Source: Ruminococcus sp. (GTDB lineage: Bacteria > Bacillota > Clostridia > Oscillospirales > Ruminococcaceae). Taken from it: 42,481 nt of DNA. The position numbers and the translations under genes were made by a program. Of this stretch, positions 13,828 through 22,249 are shown piece after piece (within the stretch, counting starts at the first letter, position 1; the number at the start of each line of letters is the position of its first letter). Below the pieces are notes generated by a model. The model did no database searches. It was given only the letters and a program-made list of their open reading frames with translations, and was not told the DNA's origin. The stretch spans positions 1 through 42,481 of the forward strand of contig JAGBNQ010000073.1 in assembly GCA_017634275.1 (NCBI GenBank), read 5' to 3'.

Positions 13828-15948
13828 ATGAGCTACAAAAAGATAATGGCTTACGCGCTGGCTCTGTCTGTAGCTGTGATGAGCTTTGCAGGCTGTTCAA
13901 AGACGGACAGCTCATCAGGCGGTGAGGAGAGCAGCTCAAAGGTTCAGATAAGCTCAAAGGAAACAGATATAGACGATACTATCTCGCAGCTTGACCTTGA
14001 TTTTACGGCTAATGACCTTGATGTGGGGTATGACGAATCATCGGCTACAAGGATAATCTATGAGGCGGATACTCCGACGGTATCAGGCGAGGGCGCTGAG
14101 ATAAGTGAGAGAAACGTAACGATAACCTCGGCAGGCTGCTATATTATCAGCGGCACGATAAGTGACGGGCAGATAAAGGTAGAGGCAGGCAAGGAGGATA
14201 AGATACAGCTTGTTTTAGATAATGCGTATATCACCTGCAAGACGGGCGCGCCTATCTATATAAAGAGCGCCGAAAAGGTCTTTATCACCCTTGCTGACGG
14301 CTCGACAAACGGCCTTACCGATACGGCTGATGAATATGCGGCAGACGGCGATATAAGCCCCGATGCGGTCATCTTCTCAAAGGAAGACCTTACCGTTAAC
14401 GGCAGCGGCAAGCTGATAATTGATGCAAGCTATAAGCACGGCATAGTTTCTAAGGACGACCTTGTTATAGCAGGCGGCGAGTTTGAGATAACAAGTGCTA
14501 AAACAGCTATCGAGGGTAAGGATTCTGTAAAGATAGCAGACGGCACATTCAAGATAAATGCAGGCACAAACGGTATAGTTTCCTCAAATGATGAGGACGA
14601 GAGCAAGGGCTATGTGTATATCGAGGGCGGCAGCTTTGATATCACTGCCGCTACTGACGGCATTCAGGCAGAGAGTATACTTACCGTTACTGACGGCGAG
14701 TTTAATATGGTAACGGGCGGCGGCTCGGCAAACGCTCAGCAAAAGCAGGGCAATGACTTCGGCGGCAAGGGCATGGGCGGCGACCGCGGCGGCTTTAATA
14801 AGGAGCAGATGCAGCAGGGCAATGCAGATATGCCGCAGATGCAGGAAGGGCAGACGCCCCCCGAAATGCCAAGCAGCGAGATGCCGCAGGACGGGCAGCG
14901 CCCCGATATGCAGGGCGGCGGCTTTGGCGGCAGAGGGCAGCAGATGCGCGGCTTTGATGACGCAGCTGTACCTACGGAAAACACAGCCACCGAGCTTTCG
15001 GCTATGACCCAAACGACAGCAAACGACAATTCCGCACAGGGCTTTACAGATGCCGACAACACGGGCTCTGAAAGCATGAAAGGCTTAAAGGCAGGAAAGG
15101 GCATAGCTATCTCGGGCGGAACATTTAGCATAGATTCGGCAGACGATACTATCCATTCAAACGCGAATGTCGTGATAAGCGGCGGCAAGCTCACCCTTAC
15201 AGCAGGCGATGACGGAATACACGCTGATGAGATAATCGAGGTCTCGGCAGGAAATGTCGAGCTTACAAAGTCCTACGAGGGCGTTGAGGCTAAGTATATT
15301 AATATAAGCGGCGGCGATATCACGGTAAACGCATCTGATGACGGCTTTAACGCATCGGACGGCTCGGGAGAAAACTTCGGCGGCATGGGCGGCAAAGGCG
15401 GAATGCAGCAAAACGCTGACACATCTGACAGCCCCTACCTTAAAATATCGGGCGGCAAGGTATATGTAAACGCCAACGGTGACGGCCTTGATTCAAACGG
15501 CTCTATGCTCATAGAGGGCGGCGATATAACGGTTGACGGCCCGACAAACGGCGGCAACGGCGCGCTTGACAAGGGCGACGGGAACTACTCGCTCAAGGTC
15601 ACGGGCGGAACGCTTGCAGCCTTTGGCGCAACAGGCATGGAGGAGGGCTTTACCGAGGATTCCACGCAGGCAGGATTTCTGCACAACTTCTCATCAACAG
15701 TTGCAGCCGGTACAGAGGTAACGGTCAAGGACAGCTCGGGCGAAGTGATAGCCACCTACACCCCTGCAAAATCATGGCAGAGCCTTGTATTCACAAGCAG
15801 CGCTCTTAAGCAGGGCGAAACATACACGATAACTGCGGGCGAGCAGTCGGAGACTGTAACGCTTGACAGCATAAACACCTCAAATTCAACGTCGAACGGC
15901 GGCTTTGGCGGCGGCATGGGCGGCGGCAGAATGCGAGGAAACAACTAA
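13828..15948 (+). CDS. Cthe_2159-type carbohydrate-binding beta-helix lipoprotein
   Basis: Predicted surface lipoprotein of 706 residues. The lipobox SFAGC places the lipidated cysteine at C23, followed by a Ser-rich spacer. The rest is a repetitive right-handed beta-helix with many ISGGxxxIxA and DDGIHA-like rungs, as in the Cthe_2159/DUF4353 family, a structural relative of polysaccharide lyases reported to bind acidic sugars. A Gly/Gln/Met/Pro-rich insert (about residues 298-376) interrupts the helix, and a second Gly/Met patch lies near 515-530. The tail is Gly-rich (GGFGGGMGGGRMRGNN). RBS AAAGGGAG. It ends the VTC operon and is followed by a clear terminator. Ligand and role with the polyphosphate-type genes are unknown. 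Confidence 0.88.
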   Translation: MSYKKIMAYALALSVAVMSFAGCSKTDSSSGGEESSSKVQISSKETDIDDTISQLDLDFTANDLDVGYDESSATRIIYEADTPTVSGEGAEISERNVTITSAGCYIISGTISDGQIKVEAGKEDKIQLVLDNAYITCKTGAPIYIKSAEKVFITLADGSTNGLTDTADEYAADGDISPDAVIFSKEDLTVNGSGKLIIDASYKHGIVSKDDLVIAGGEFEITSAKTAIEGKDSVKIADGTFKINAGTNGIVSSNDEDESKGYVYIEGGSFDITAATDGIQAESILTVTDGEFNMVTGGGSANAQQKQGNDFGGKGMGGDRGGFNKEQMQQGNADMPQMQEGQTPPEMPSSEMPQDGQRPDMQGGGFGGRGQQMRGFDDAAVPTENTATELSAMTQTTANDNSAQGFTDADNTGSESMKGLKAGKGIAISGGTFSIDSADDTIHSNANVVISGGKLTLTAGDDGIHADEIIEVSAGNVELTKSYEGVEAKYINISGGDITVNASDDGFNASDGSGENFGGMGGKGGMQQNADTSDSPYLKISGGKVYVNANGDGLDSNGSMLIEGGDITVDGPTNGGNGALDKGDGNYSLKVTGGTLAAFGATGMEEGFTEDSTQAGFLHNFSSTVAAGTEVTVKDSSGEVIATYTPAKSWQSLVFTSSALKQGETYTITAGEQSETVTLDSINTSNSTSNGGFGGGMGGGRMRGNN

Positions 15949-15985
15949 GCTTTATCCCTACATACTTCCCTATATTTCCACAAAG

Positions 15986-16025
15986 CGAGCGGCGCACCCC
16001 ACACACAGGTACGCCGCTCGTCTTT
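15986..16025 (+). terminator. Intrinsic terminator of the VTC operon
   Basis: A 9-bp perfect stem pairs CGAGCGGCG (15986-15994) with CGCCGCTCG (16012-16020), followed by TCTTTT. Confidence 0.8.
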
Positions 16026-16034
16026 TGGTAAATG

Positions 16035-16289
16035 GGAGGTTGGCGAAGGGGGCAATGCGAAGGGGTTCGGGGGCGACCGCAAAGCCCCCGAAAAAGTGCG
16101 TGAGACTTGCTTTGACCTTTGACTTAGCTTTGAGCGTGAAACAAGCAAAAAACTTGTATCACGAGCACTAAGCTAAGGCTTTGTTCAGCGCTCCGAGGGG
16201 GCAAGCCGCCTTCGGGCGGCTTGTTGGGGGCTTTCCGGTCGCCCCCAAACCCCTTCGGTATGCCCCCTCCCAACACCTCGCCAAACTCC
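16035..16289. repeat. Large imperfect inverted repeat, dispersed repeat copy 2
   Basis: The left arm (16035-16089) and right arm (16225-16288) share blocks in inverse order: GGAG(G/T)TTGGCGA, AGGGGGCA, CGAAGGGGTT, GGGGGCGACCG and AAAGCCCCC. A 10-bp indel separates the first two blocks. Between the arms lie about 130 bp with a UUCG-capped hairpin, AAGCCGCC-TTCG-GGCGGCTT (16203-16222), and the segment AAGCTAAGGCTTTGTTCAG, which resembles 22214-22231. The region separates convergent genes and no ORF in it is credible. The arms match the G/C-rich parts of the repeats at 1-165 and 40540-40600. Confidence 0.75.
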
Positions 16290-16300
16290 AATTTGTTATG

Positions 16301-17635
16301 CTAAATTGTCAGCACTCCGCTCTCGTTTTCGGTGAGCATGAGTATCTGCTCCTCGGCGGCGGTTTTGGCGTTTATATATACCAATACCTTGCGCCCCGTG
16401 TCGGAAAGGCAGTAAAATTCATAGCAAAGCACCTCTCTGCCGCCCTGCGTCGGGATAAAGCAAAGGCGGTTTGATCTTACGTCAAGCACGGGGCTTACTT
16501 CCTTTACTGCGCGCTTTGCCGAAATTACGTTTTCGCCCTTTTTGCGCTCGGTGTGGTTGACGATATAGCCGCGCGCGTCATAGCCGACAATGTCGCCGTT
16601 TGACATATCCACCTGCACCTTTACAAGGTCGGTGTACATGATAATGTTTTCCCTTGTCGCGGCAAAGTTTATCGTGCATACGTTGTCGTAGACCTCGTAG
16701 TAGGTCGATTCCATTTCGATCATTCCAAGCTTGTCAAGAAATTTTTCGGCATAGTCTATCGCCTGCTCGTTTGTGATATCGGTAGAGTTTACTCTCCTTG
16801 CTTTAAGAAAATATGAAACCAAGCCGCCCTGCTTTGTAACGGCGCAGCAGATACCGCCGTTGTCATCATAAAATCTGTAAGAGGGCATTTTTCCGTACTC
16901 CTCACTTACGTTCGGAACATCTTTGATGTCAATGCCGAGCGTTAATATGCATTTTTGCAAAGCCGTGTCCTCATCGACCTCTTTGAGCCCCTTTAAAAGC
17001 CGCGGCTCCTTGTCTAAGATGTTGTCGGAAAACGGGCCGTCGTAGATGAGCTTGGGGTAGTTTTCAAAGCTGTTTTCAAAATCGCCCCAGCTTTTGCTGT
17101 CACCTATCAGCTCGGCATTTTTCTTTTCCTCATCGGGGATCGTCAGCACCTCGCCCGTGCTTACCTTGTCATTTAGCTCCCACATCATGTCCGACATCGA
17201 CTGCGAGTAATCATGCAGCGCCTTAAGGCTTTTGTATTCCTTGTCGGTCAGCTTTTCACCGCGCGCGAGCTTTTCGCTCATCGCCTGCGAAAAGCTGCCG
17301 ACCTGCGAGAGGAATTTGTAGGTGTTTGACAGCCCCATTCCCTCAACGGGCAGCTGCGTCAGCGTTGCCTTTGCATTTGATGCGTAGTTCATCAGCTGCG
17401 CCGAAAGCTTTGAGTGCATAAGCGGCGTGCCTGCGTAAAGCTCCTTTTCAAGGGTGGAATTTATGCTGTCGGTCGATTGTGATAAGTCCTCAACGGCGCG
17501 GATATAGCTGTATCTCAGCGCCTCCTCGCTGTCAAGCGCGCGGCTGCGGTATAGCCCTGCCTTAATTCCCAAAACCGAAATTATCGCCGTGGAAAAGGCT
17601 ATTACCCTTACTGCTAAACGTTTTGAAATATCCAT
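16301..17635 (-). CDS. ypeB: Spore germination protein YpeB
   Basis: 444 residues, the usual YpeB length. An N-terminal membrane helix (about 9-27) is followed by a helical domain (30-190, with SQSTDSINSTLEK) and PepSY-like repeats (about 225-440, with ITNEQAIDYAEKFLDKLG, NGDIVGYDARGYIVNH and INAKTAAEEQILML). In Bacillus, YpeB sits in the spore and stabilises the cortex-lytic enzyme SleB; the genes are usually adjacent. Here no sleB adjoins, but an SleB/CwlJ-type hydrolase lies 5 kb away at 22250. RBS AAAGGAGA. Its presence indicates a spore former or descendant of one. Confidence 0.9.
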   Translation of the reverse strand: MDISKRLAVRVIAFSTAIISVLGIKAGLYRSRALDSEEALRYSYIRAVEDLSQSTDSINSTLEKELYAGTPLMHSKLSAQLMNYASNAKATLTQLPVEGMGLSNTYKFLSQVGSFSQAMSEKLARGEKLTDKEYKSLKALHDYSQSMSDMMWELNDKVSTGEVLTIPDEEKKNAELIGDSKSWGDFENSFENYPKLIYDGPFSDNILDKEPRLLKGLKEVDEDTALQKCILTLGIDIKDVPNVSEEYGKMPSYRFYDDNGGICCAVTKQGGLVSYFLKARRVNSTDITNEQAIDYAEKFLDKLGMIEMESTYYEVYDNVCTINFAATRENIIMYTDLVKVQVDMSNGDIVGYDARGYIVNHTERKKGENVISAKRAVKEVSPVLDVRSNRLCFIPTQGGREVLCYEFYCLSDTGRKVLVYINAKTAAEEQILMLTENESGVLTI

Positions 17636-17749
17636 AGTAGCTAATCTCCTTTTAGTACAAAATAATGTATAAATATATAGAATAGTACATTTATCGGTAC
17701 TCGTTTTTACTATTGTTTCCGCAAATTTCTAAAAAATACGCGCAGATGT

Positions 17750-17778
17750 TTGAAAAATTCATAAAAGTGTGTTATAAT
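17750..17778 (+). promoter_or_regulatory. Promoter of the cysteine desulfurase-thiI pair
   Basis: TTGAAA (17750-17755) and TATAAT (17773-17778), 17-bp spacer, about 34 bp before the start codon. Confidence 0.75.
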
Positions 17779-17811
17779 AAAAATAATTATGTATTTTGGG
17801 AGAGGAAAATG

Positions 17812-18942
17812 ATGATTTATCTTGATAATGCGGCAACAACTAAGGTGTGCGATGAGGCAAAAGCGGCGGTAATGGAGGGGCTTGAGGCCTTCGGCAACCC
17901 GTCCTCGCTGCACCATTTGGGTGTTGTTTCGGAGGAGATATTAAATAACGCGCGAAAGACCCTCGCAGGCAGCCTCGGTGTTAAGGATAAGGAGATATTC
18001 TTTACCTCCTGTGCTACCGAGAGCAGCAATACCGTTATCTTCGGTGCGGCTAAGGCTTGCGGCAAAAGGCGCAAAAAGATAATCACTACAACGATAGAAC
18101 ACCCCTCGGTGGCTGCACCGATAAACGAGCTTGAAGAGCAGGGCTTTGAGGTCGTGCGCGTTTCGCCCGACGAAAACGGCAGGATAACCCCCGAGAGCAT
18201 TATTTCTCTGGTGGATAAGAACACTCTGCTCGTCAGCGTGATGTATGTCAATAACGAAACGGGCTATATTCTCCCCGTTAAGGAGATCTTTAAGGGTGTC
18301 AAGCGCGCAAACCCCGATACCGTCTGCCATTGCGACTGCGTGCAGAGCTTTATGAAACTCCCTTTCAAGGCAAAGGATATCGGCGCTGACTGCATTTCTC
18401 TTAGCGGCCACAAGCTCCACGCGCCCAAAGGGGTAGGGGCTTTGTATGTTAAAAGCGGTGTGAGGATACTGCCGCTGATGCTCGGCGGCGGGCAGGAAAG
18501 CGGATTTCGTTCGGGTACGGAAAATGTCGCACTTATTAATTCCTTTGCGGCGGCAGTGAAAAAGCTGGAGCCCACAGTTATGCAAAGATATGAAACTGTT
18601 TTATCGCTTAAGAAAAGGCTTATAGCCGCCCTCTCGGGCAAAGAGGGGATAGCCGTAAACTCGGGCGATGACTGCTCGCCATATGTTATAAGCGTGTCGG
18701 TCGAGAGGATAAAAAGCGAAACGATGCTCCATTTTTTGGAGAGCAGGGATATCTATGTTTCCTCGGGCTCGGCCTGCTCAAAGGGCAAGAAAAGCTCGGT
18801 CTTAAAGGAGCTGAAAATTCCCGAGAAATACCTTGACTCAACTATAAGAGTTTCCCTCTGCGCGGAAAATACCGAGGGGGATATCGACGCTTTTGTGTCA
18901 GCCCTCCTTGAAGGGCAGGCAAGTCTTGCCAAGATAAGATAA
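17812..18942 (+). CDS. nifS: Cysteine desulfurase (NifS/IscS type)
   Basis: PLP enzyme that removes sulfur from cysteine as an enzyme persulfide. 376 residues from the ATG at 17812. The PLP lysine is K201 in SLSGHKLHAPKG, and the persulfide cysteine is C322 in SSGSACSKGKKSS. The N-terminal MIYLDNAATT is typical. An adjacent ATG at 17809 is also possible, but the GGGAGAGG RBS spacing favours 17812. The next gene is thiI, so this is most likely the dedicated sulfur donor for tRNA 4-thiouridine formation, as the Bacillus NifZ-ThiI pair. Iron-sulfur cluster supply is less likely because no scaffold gene is near. Confidence 0.93.
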   Translation: MIYLDNAATTKVCDEAKAAVMEGLEAFGNPSSLHHLGVVSEEILNNARKTLAGSLGVKDKEIFFTSCATESSNTVIFGAAKACGKRRKKIITTTIEHPSVAAPINELEEQGFEVVRVSPDENGRITPESIISLVDKNTLLVSVMYVNNETGYILPVKEIFKGVKRANPDTVCHCDCVQSFMKLPFKAKDIGADCISLSGHKLHAPKGVGALYVKSGVRILPLMLGGGQESGFRSGTENVALINSFAAAVKKLEPTVMQRYETVLSLKKRLIAALSGKEGIAVNSGDDCSPYVISVSVERIKSETMLHFLESRDIYVSSGSACSKGKKSSVLKELKIPEKYLDSTIRVSLCAENTEGDIDAFVSALLEGQASLAKIR

Positions 18943-19012
18943 ATAATCGAAAATTTGTTTTGTACTATATATAATATATATAAGTCGAAAAATGACGGAA
19001 AGGAAAACCACA

Positions 19013-20188
19013 ATGAAAGAAATGATACTTTGCAAATACGGCGAAATAGCACTTAAGGGGCTCAACCGCAACACCTTTGAGGCGGTAATGCAGAAAAACA
19101 TAAAGCACAGACTTAAAGAGCTTGGCAACATTGAATACAGCCGCTCGCAGTCAACGCTTTACGTCGAGCCCGATGAGGACGTAGATATCGACGAGGTCAT
19201 AGACAGACTTTCAAAGGTCTACGGGATAGTAAAGCTCTGCCGTGCTAAAAAGGTCGAGAAAAGCATGGAGGCTGTTTTGTCTGAGGAAACTACCGACTAT
19301 CTTCGTGAGGCGCTTGAAAATGCTAAGACCTTCAAGGTCAACGCTAAAAGGAGTGATAAGCATTTCCCTTTGAAATCCCCCGAGATATGCAGAGAAATGG
19401 GTCACGTTATCGGCGAGCGCTTTCCGCACCTTACCGTTGATGTGCATGACCCTGATGTTACCGTAATTGTCGAGATAAGGGAAACGAGCGCTTATGTTCA
19501 CGCAGGCGCTATCGACGGCGCAGGCGGAATACCGATAGGAACGAGCGGCAAGGCTCTGCTTTTGCTCTCGGGCGGAATTGATTCACCCGTTGCAGGCTGT
19601 ATGATAGCAAAGAGGGGGGCGACTATCCAGGCCGTTCACTTTGAGGCACCGCCATACACCTCCGAGCGTGCAAGGCAGAAGGTCGAAAAGCTTGCCGAGA
19701 AAATGTCCGCCTACTGCGGCGATATAAAATTCCACTGCGTTCCCTTTACAAAAATACAGGAGGCGATAAGGGATAACTGTAAAGAAGAATACTTTACAAT
19801 AATCATGCGCCGCCTTATGATGGAAATAGCTGTAAAGATAGCGCACAAGGAGGACTGCCAGTGCCTTGTTACGGGCGAAAGTTTAGGGCAGGTGGCAAGC
19901 CAGACGATGTATGCTATGGTTTGTACCGATGCTGTAAGCACGCTGCCCGTATTCAGGCCGTGCATAGGTATGGATAAAAGCGAGATAGTCGAGATTTCCC
20001 GAAGGATAGATACCTTTGAAACGTCTATCGAGCCGTATGAGGACTGCTGCACGGTGTTCACCCCCAAGCACCCCAAGACGCGCCCGACACTTGCAGATGT
20101 TGAATCAGAGCAGAACCGTTTTGATTTTACCGAAATGGTGGAAACTGCCGTGAATGATACGAGATCCTACTATATAAAAACTTACTGA
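19013..20188 (+). CDS. thiI: tRNA 4-thiouridine synthase ThiI
   Basis: Uses ATP and a persulfide sulfur donor to make 4-thiouridine at position 8 of tRNA. 391 residues: N-terminal ferredoxin-like/THUMP region (about 1-165) and a PP-loop ATPase domain with SGGIDS (186-191) and CLVTGESLGQVASQT. The C-terminal rhodanese domain of enterobacterial ThiI is absent, as is normal for Firmicutes, so sulfur transfer must rely on the partner desulfurase just upstream. The ATG at 19013 is chosen over 18992 because GGAAAGGA lies between them. It lies 70 bp after nifS, with an AT-rich gap, and ends before a good terminator. Confidence 0.95.
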   Translation: MKEMILCKYGEIALKGLNRNTFEAVMQKNIKHRLKELGNIEYSRSQSTLYVEPDEDVDIDEVIDRLSKVYGIVKLCRAKKVEKSMEAVLSEETTDYLREALENAKTFKVNAKRSDKHFPLKSPEICREMGHVIGERFPHLTVDVHDPDVTVIVEIRETSAYVHAGAIDGAGGIPIGTSGKALLLLSGGIDSPVAGCMIAKRGATIQAVHFEAPPYTSERARQKVEKLAEKMSAYCGDIKFHCVPFTKIQEAIRDNCKEEYFTIIMRRLMMEIAVKIAHKEDCQCLVTGESLGQVASQTMYAMVCTDAVSTLPVFRPCIGMDKSEIVEISRRIDTFETSIEPYEDCCTVFTPKHPKTRPTLADVESEQNRFDFTEMVETAVNDTRSYYIKTY

Positions 20189-20527
20189 GATGATTTTTGT
20201 ACTGTAAAACGGTTACGGAAAGGTTACAATGTAACCGAAAATAAACCGTAAAACACTTGCAAAGAGTAAAAAAATGTACTTGTCTTTGAAATGATAAATG
20301 TGTGAAAGCCCGAGTTTATCGGGCTTTTGCCAGACGGCAATATTAAGACGCTGTTTGCAAAATGTTACATAGATTTGAATACAAACGGTTTACAGCCGTA
20401 ACAGTTTTGTAAATAGAGCGGCTCGAAATTTGATAAAAAATAAGTTTGCACAATCTGTCGAGTTAACAATCCGTACAAAAACGGGGTAATTTTTATGTGC
20501 AAAATTGCTTGAAAGGGGCTTTTTTAG
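20189..20527. other. Intergenic region with inverted repeats, no gene seen
   Basis: After thiI comes GGTTAC-AAT-GTAACC (20222-20236), flanked by copies of GTAAAAC and the direct repeat GGTTAC at about 20210, then the terminator at 20305-20328. From 20340 to 20500 the DNA is AT-rich, with ACGG/CCGT inverted segments near 20386-20398. No ORF with an RBS is visible. A promoter for pncC should lie here but no convincing boxes were found. Confidence 0.5.
20305..20328 (+). terminator. Terminator of the nifS-thiI unit
   Basis: AAAGCCCGA (20305-20313), a GTTTA loop and TCGGGCTTTT (20319-20328) form a 9-bp stem with a short T-run. Confidence 0.8.
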
Positions 20528-21067
20528 GTGTGCGAATTTGCTGACCCTTACAAAGTGGTAACAAAAACCCTTGACATAGTTACACAACGTGTAGTAAAAT
20601 ATATGAAAGACAAGGGGCTGACTCTGTCTGCGGCGGAGAGCTGTACGGGCGGCCTTGTGTCAGCGAGCGTCACTTCGGTGTCGGGGGCGTCGGCCGTGTA
20701 TAAGGGCGGCGTTTGCTCCTACAGCGAGGAGATAAAGATGAGCGTGCTCGGCGTGAGTGAGCAAACGCTTGAAAAATACAGCGTGTACTCCGAGCAGACG
20801 GCGTCTGAAATGAGTGAGGGCGTTATGCGCCTTATGAAAACGGATGCCGCGATAGGCATCACGGGCATCGCAGGGCCTGACGGCGGAACTGAGCAAAAGC
20901 CCGTCGGCACGGTGTATGTCAGCGTAAGGTACAAAGACCGCGAGCAGGTCAAAGACCTCGCACTTTATAAAGAATATGAAAAATTAGACAGAAATACAGT
21001 CCGTTATCTTGCGGCAACAAGGTCGCTTGAAATGCTGCTTGATTTGATGATGAAGGATGAGGGCTAA
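20528..21067 (+). CDS. pncC: Nicotinamide-nucleotide amidohydrolase PncC (CinA C-terminal domain)
   Basis: Deamidates NMN to nicotinate mononucleotide in pyridine nucleotide salvage. 179 residues; only the amidase domain is present, while many Firmicutes encode it fused after a COG1058 domain in CinA. Motifs: AAESCTGGLVSA near the N-terminus and GITGIAGPDGG in the middle. The start is GTG at 20528 after GAAAGGGG; no ATG lies upstream of the AESCTGG motif at a better site. It is followed by the sortase gene with a 4-bp gap, and the sortase RBS lies in its 3' end. Confidence 0.9.
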   Translation: MCEFADPYKVVTKTLDIVTQRVVKYMKDKGLTLSAAESCTGGLVSASVTSVSGASAVYKGGVCSYSEEIKMSVLGVSEQTLEKYSVYSEQTASEMSEGVMRLMKTDAAIGITGIAGPDGGTEQKPVGTVYVSVRYKDREQVKDLALYKEYEKLDRNTVRYLAATRSLEMLLDLMMKDEG

Positions 21068-21071
21068 GAAA

Positions 21072-22178
21072 ATGTCTATGGCAGAAGAAATAAACACAAC
21101 ACACGTTAAGGATAATACAAACTTCTTCGTAAGGGCTGCAAGGTACTTTATCCCGTGGAAGGGCGACGGCTTTTCTGAAATATTCAGAAAGCTGATGTTT
21201 ATCGCCTCTATCGCGGTGTTTGCCGTGTCGCTCGATTCGCTTGCCGATTATCTGAGGGCTGATGAGCAGGAGCTTAGCTATTTTGAAGAGATACGCTCGC
21301 TTGAGCCTGATTTCGGCGATGACAGCTCCTCAAAGGGCAGCGGCGATGAGATAGATACCACAGCTAACGAGGGTAAGATAACAAAGATAGAAAACCCCGT
21401 CATAACGGTTGAGCCGAGAGAACTGCAGGAATGGGCGCTGCCGCTGCTTGAAAGAAATGACGATGTGATAGGGTGGCTGAAGATACCTGCAATTAAGGAT
21501 TCTAACGGCGAAGTTATCATAAACTACCCCGTTTTGCAGCACGAATCGAGTAATGATTATTATCTGCACCACAATATCGACGGCGCACAGACTGAGTCGG
21601 GAAGTATTTTTGCTGACTGCGTGGTGCCCGTAACGCTTGAAGGGCAGGCTGACAATATAACGCTTTACGGCCATAATATGATGGCAGGAACGCAGTTTGC
21701 AGGCTTGCAGAAATTCAAGAAGGGCGCAGATTTTATAAGGAAAAATCCTCTGATAGATTTCAATACGATATATGAAAAAAATCAGAAGTATGTTATAATC
21801 GCCACATTCATCGGGATAGATGCCGAGGATCAGGACGGCGGCGAGGGCAAGGCCTTCGATTATTGGAACTACCGCGATTTCGCGGCTGAGGGGCATTACA
21901 GCTTTGATACCTGGAAAACGAATATTTTAAAGTATTCGTGGATAGAAAGCTCGGTCGATTTCAATGAGGATGACGATTTTCTTACACTTTCCACCTGCAC
22001 CTATGAGCTTGGCTCATACAGAACGGTAAGGTGGGTAGTGGTAGCAAAGAAATTAACAGCAAAGGACAGCCTTGATGAGATAGTCGAGTCCTATAAGGAC
22101 AAGGCGGATAAGGATATCTACTTCTTCAGGGCGTGGAGAGATACCTACGGCAACAGAAAAGTTATCGTGGGTTCGTAA
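21072..22178 (+). CDS. srtB: Class B sortase
   Basis: Membrane-bound transpeptidase that joins sorting-signal proteins to the cell wall. 368 residues: a cytoplasmic start, one membrane helix (about 40-60), an acidic/Ser linker, then the sortase domain. Catalytic His is in LYGHNMMAG (H201), Cys in TLSTC (C309), and Arg in SYRTVRW (R317 or R320). TLSTC and the spacing fit class B. The in-frame ATG at 21057 lacks an RBS, while GAGGG (21059-21063) serves ATG 21072. It adjoins pncC. One likely substrate in this window is the DUF4430 protein at 2515-3525, which ends in NPKTS, a class-B-like signal. Confidence 0.9.
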   Translation: MSMAEEINTTHVKDNTNFFVRAARYFIPWKGDGFSEIFRKLMFIASIAVFAVSLDSLADYLRADEQELSYFEEIRSLEPDFGDDSSSKGSGDEIDTTANEGKITKIENPVITVEPRELQEWALPLLERNDDVIGWLKIPAIKDSNGEVIINYPVLQHESSNDYYLHHNIDGAQTESGSIFADCVVPVTLEGQADNITLYGHNMMAGTQFAGLQKFKKGADFIRKNPLIDFNTIYEKNQKYVIIATFIGIDAEDQDGGEGKAFDYWNYRDFAAEGHYSFDTWKTNILKYSWIESSVDFNEDDDFLTLSTCTYELGSYRTVRWVVVAKKLTAKDSLDEIVESYKDKADKDIYFFRAWRDTYGNRKVIVGS

Positions 22179-22181
22179 ATT

Positions 22182-22229
22182 CCCTTAAAGCTAAGGCTTA
22201 AGGGGTGGTACAAGGCTAAGGCTTTGTAC
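22182..22229 (+). other. Two tandem hairpins sharing a GCTAAGGC apex
   Basis: Hairpin 1 pairs CCCTTAA (22182-22188) with TTAAGGG (22198-22204). Hairpin 2 pairs GTACAAGGC (22208-22216) with GCTTTGTAC (22221-22229). Both present TAAG loops closed by GC pairs. They occupy the sortase-to-hydrolase gap with no T-run, so an RNA processing or binding site is possible. Confidence 0.5.
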
Positions 22230-22249
22230 AGAAAGGCAAAGGGATCAAA

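Noticed and set aside
14584-15194. Minus-strand frames opposite the Cthe_2159-type gene
   Set aside because: They are low-complexity shadows without RBS, in the region of the Gly/Gln-rich insert.
20571-20600. TTGACA and TAAAAT pair inside the start of pncC
   Set aside because: The spacer is 18 bp and the site lies within codons that form a normal helix before AESCTGG; it would leave no leader before the next ATG.
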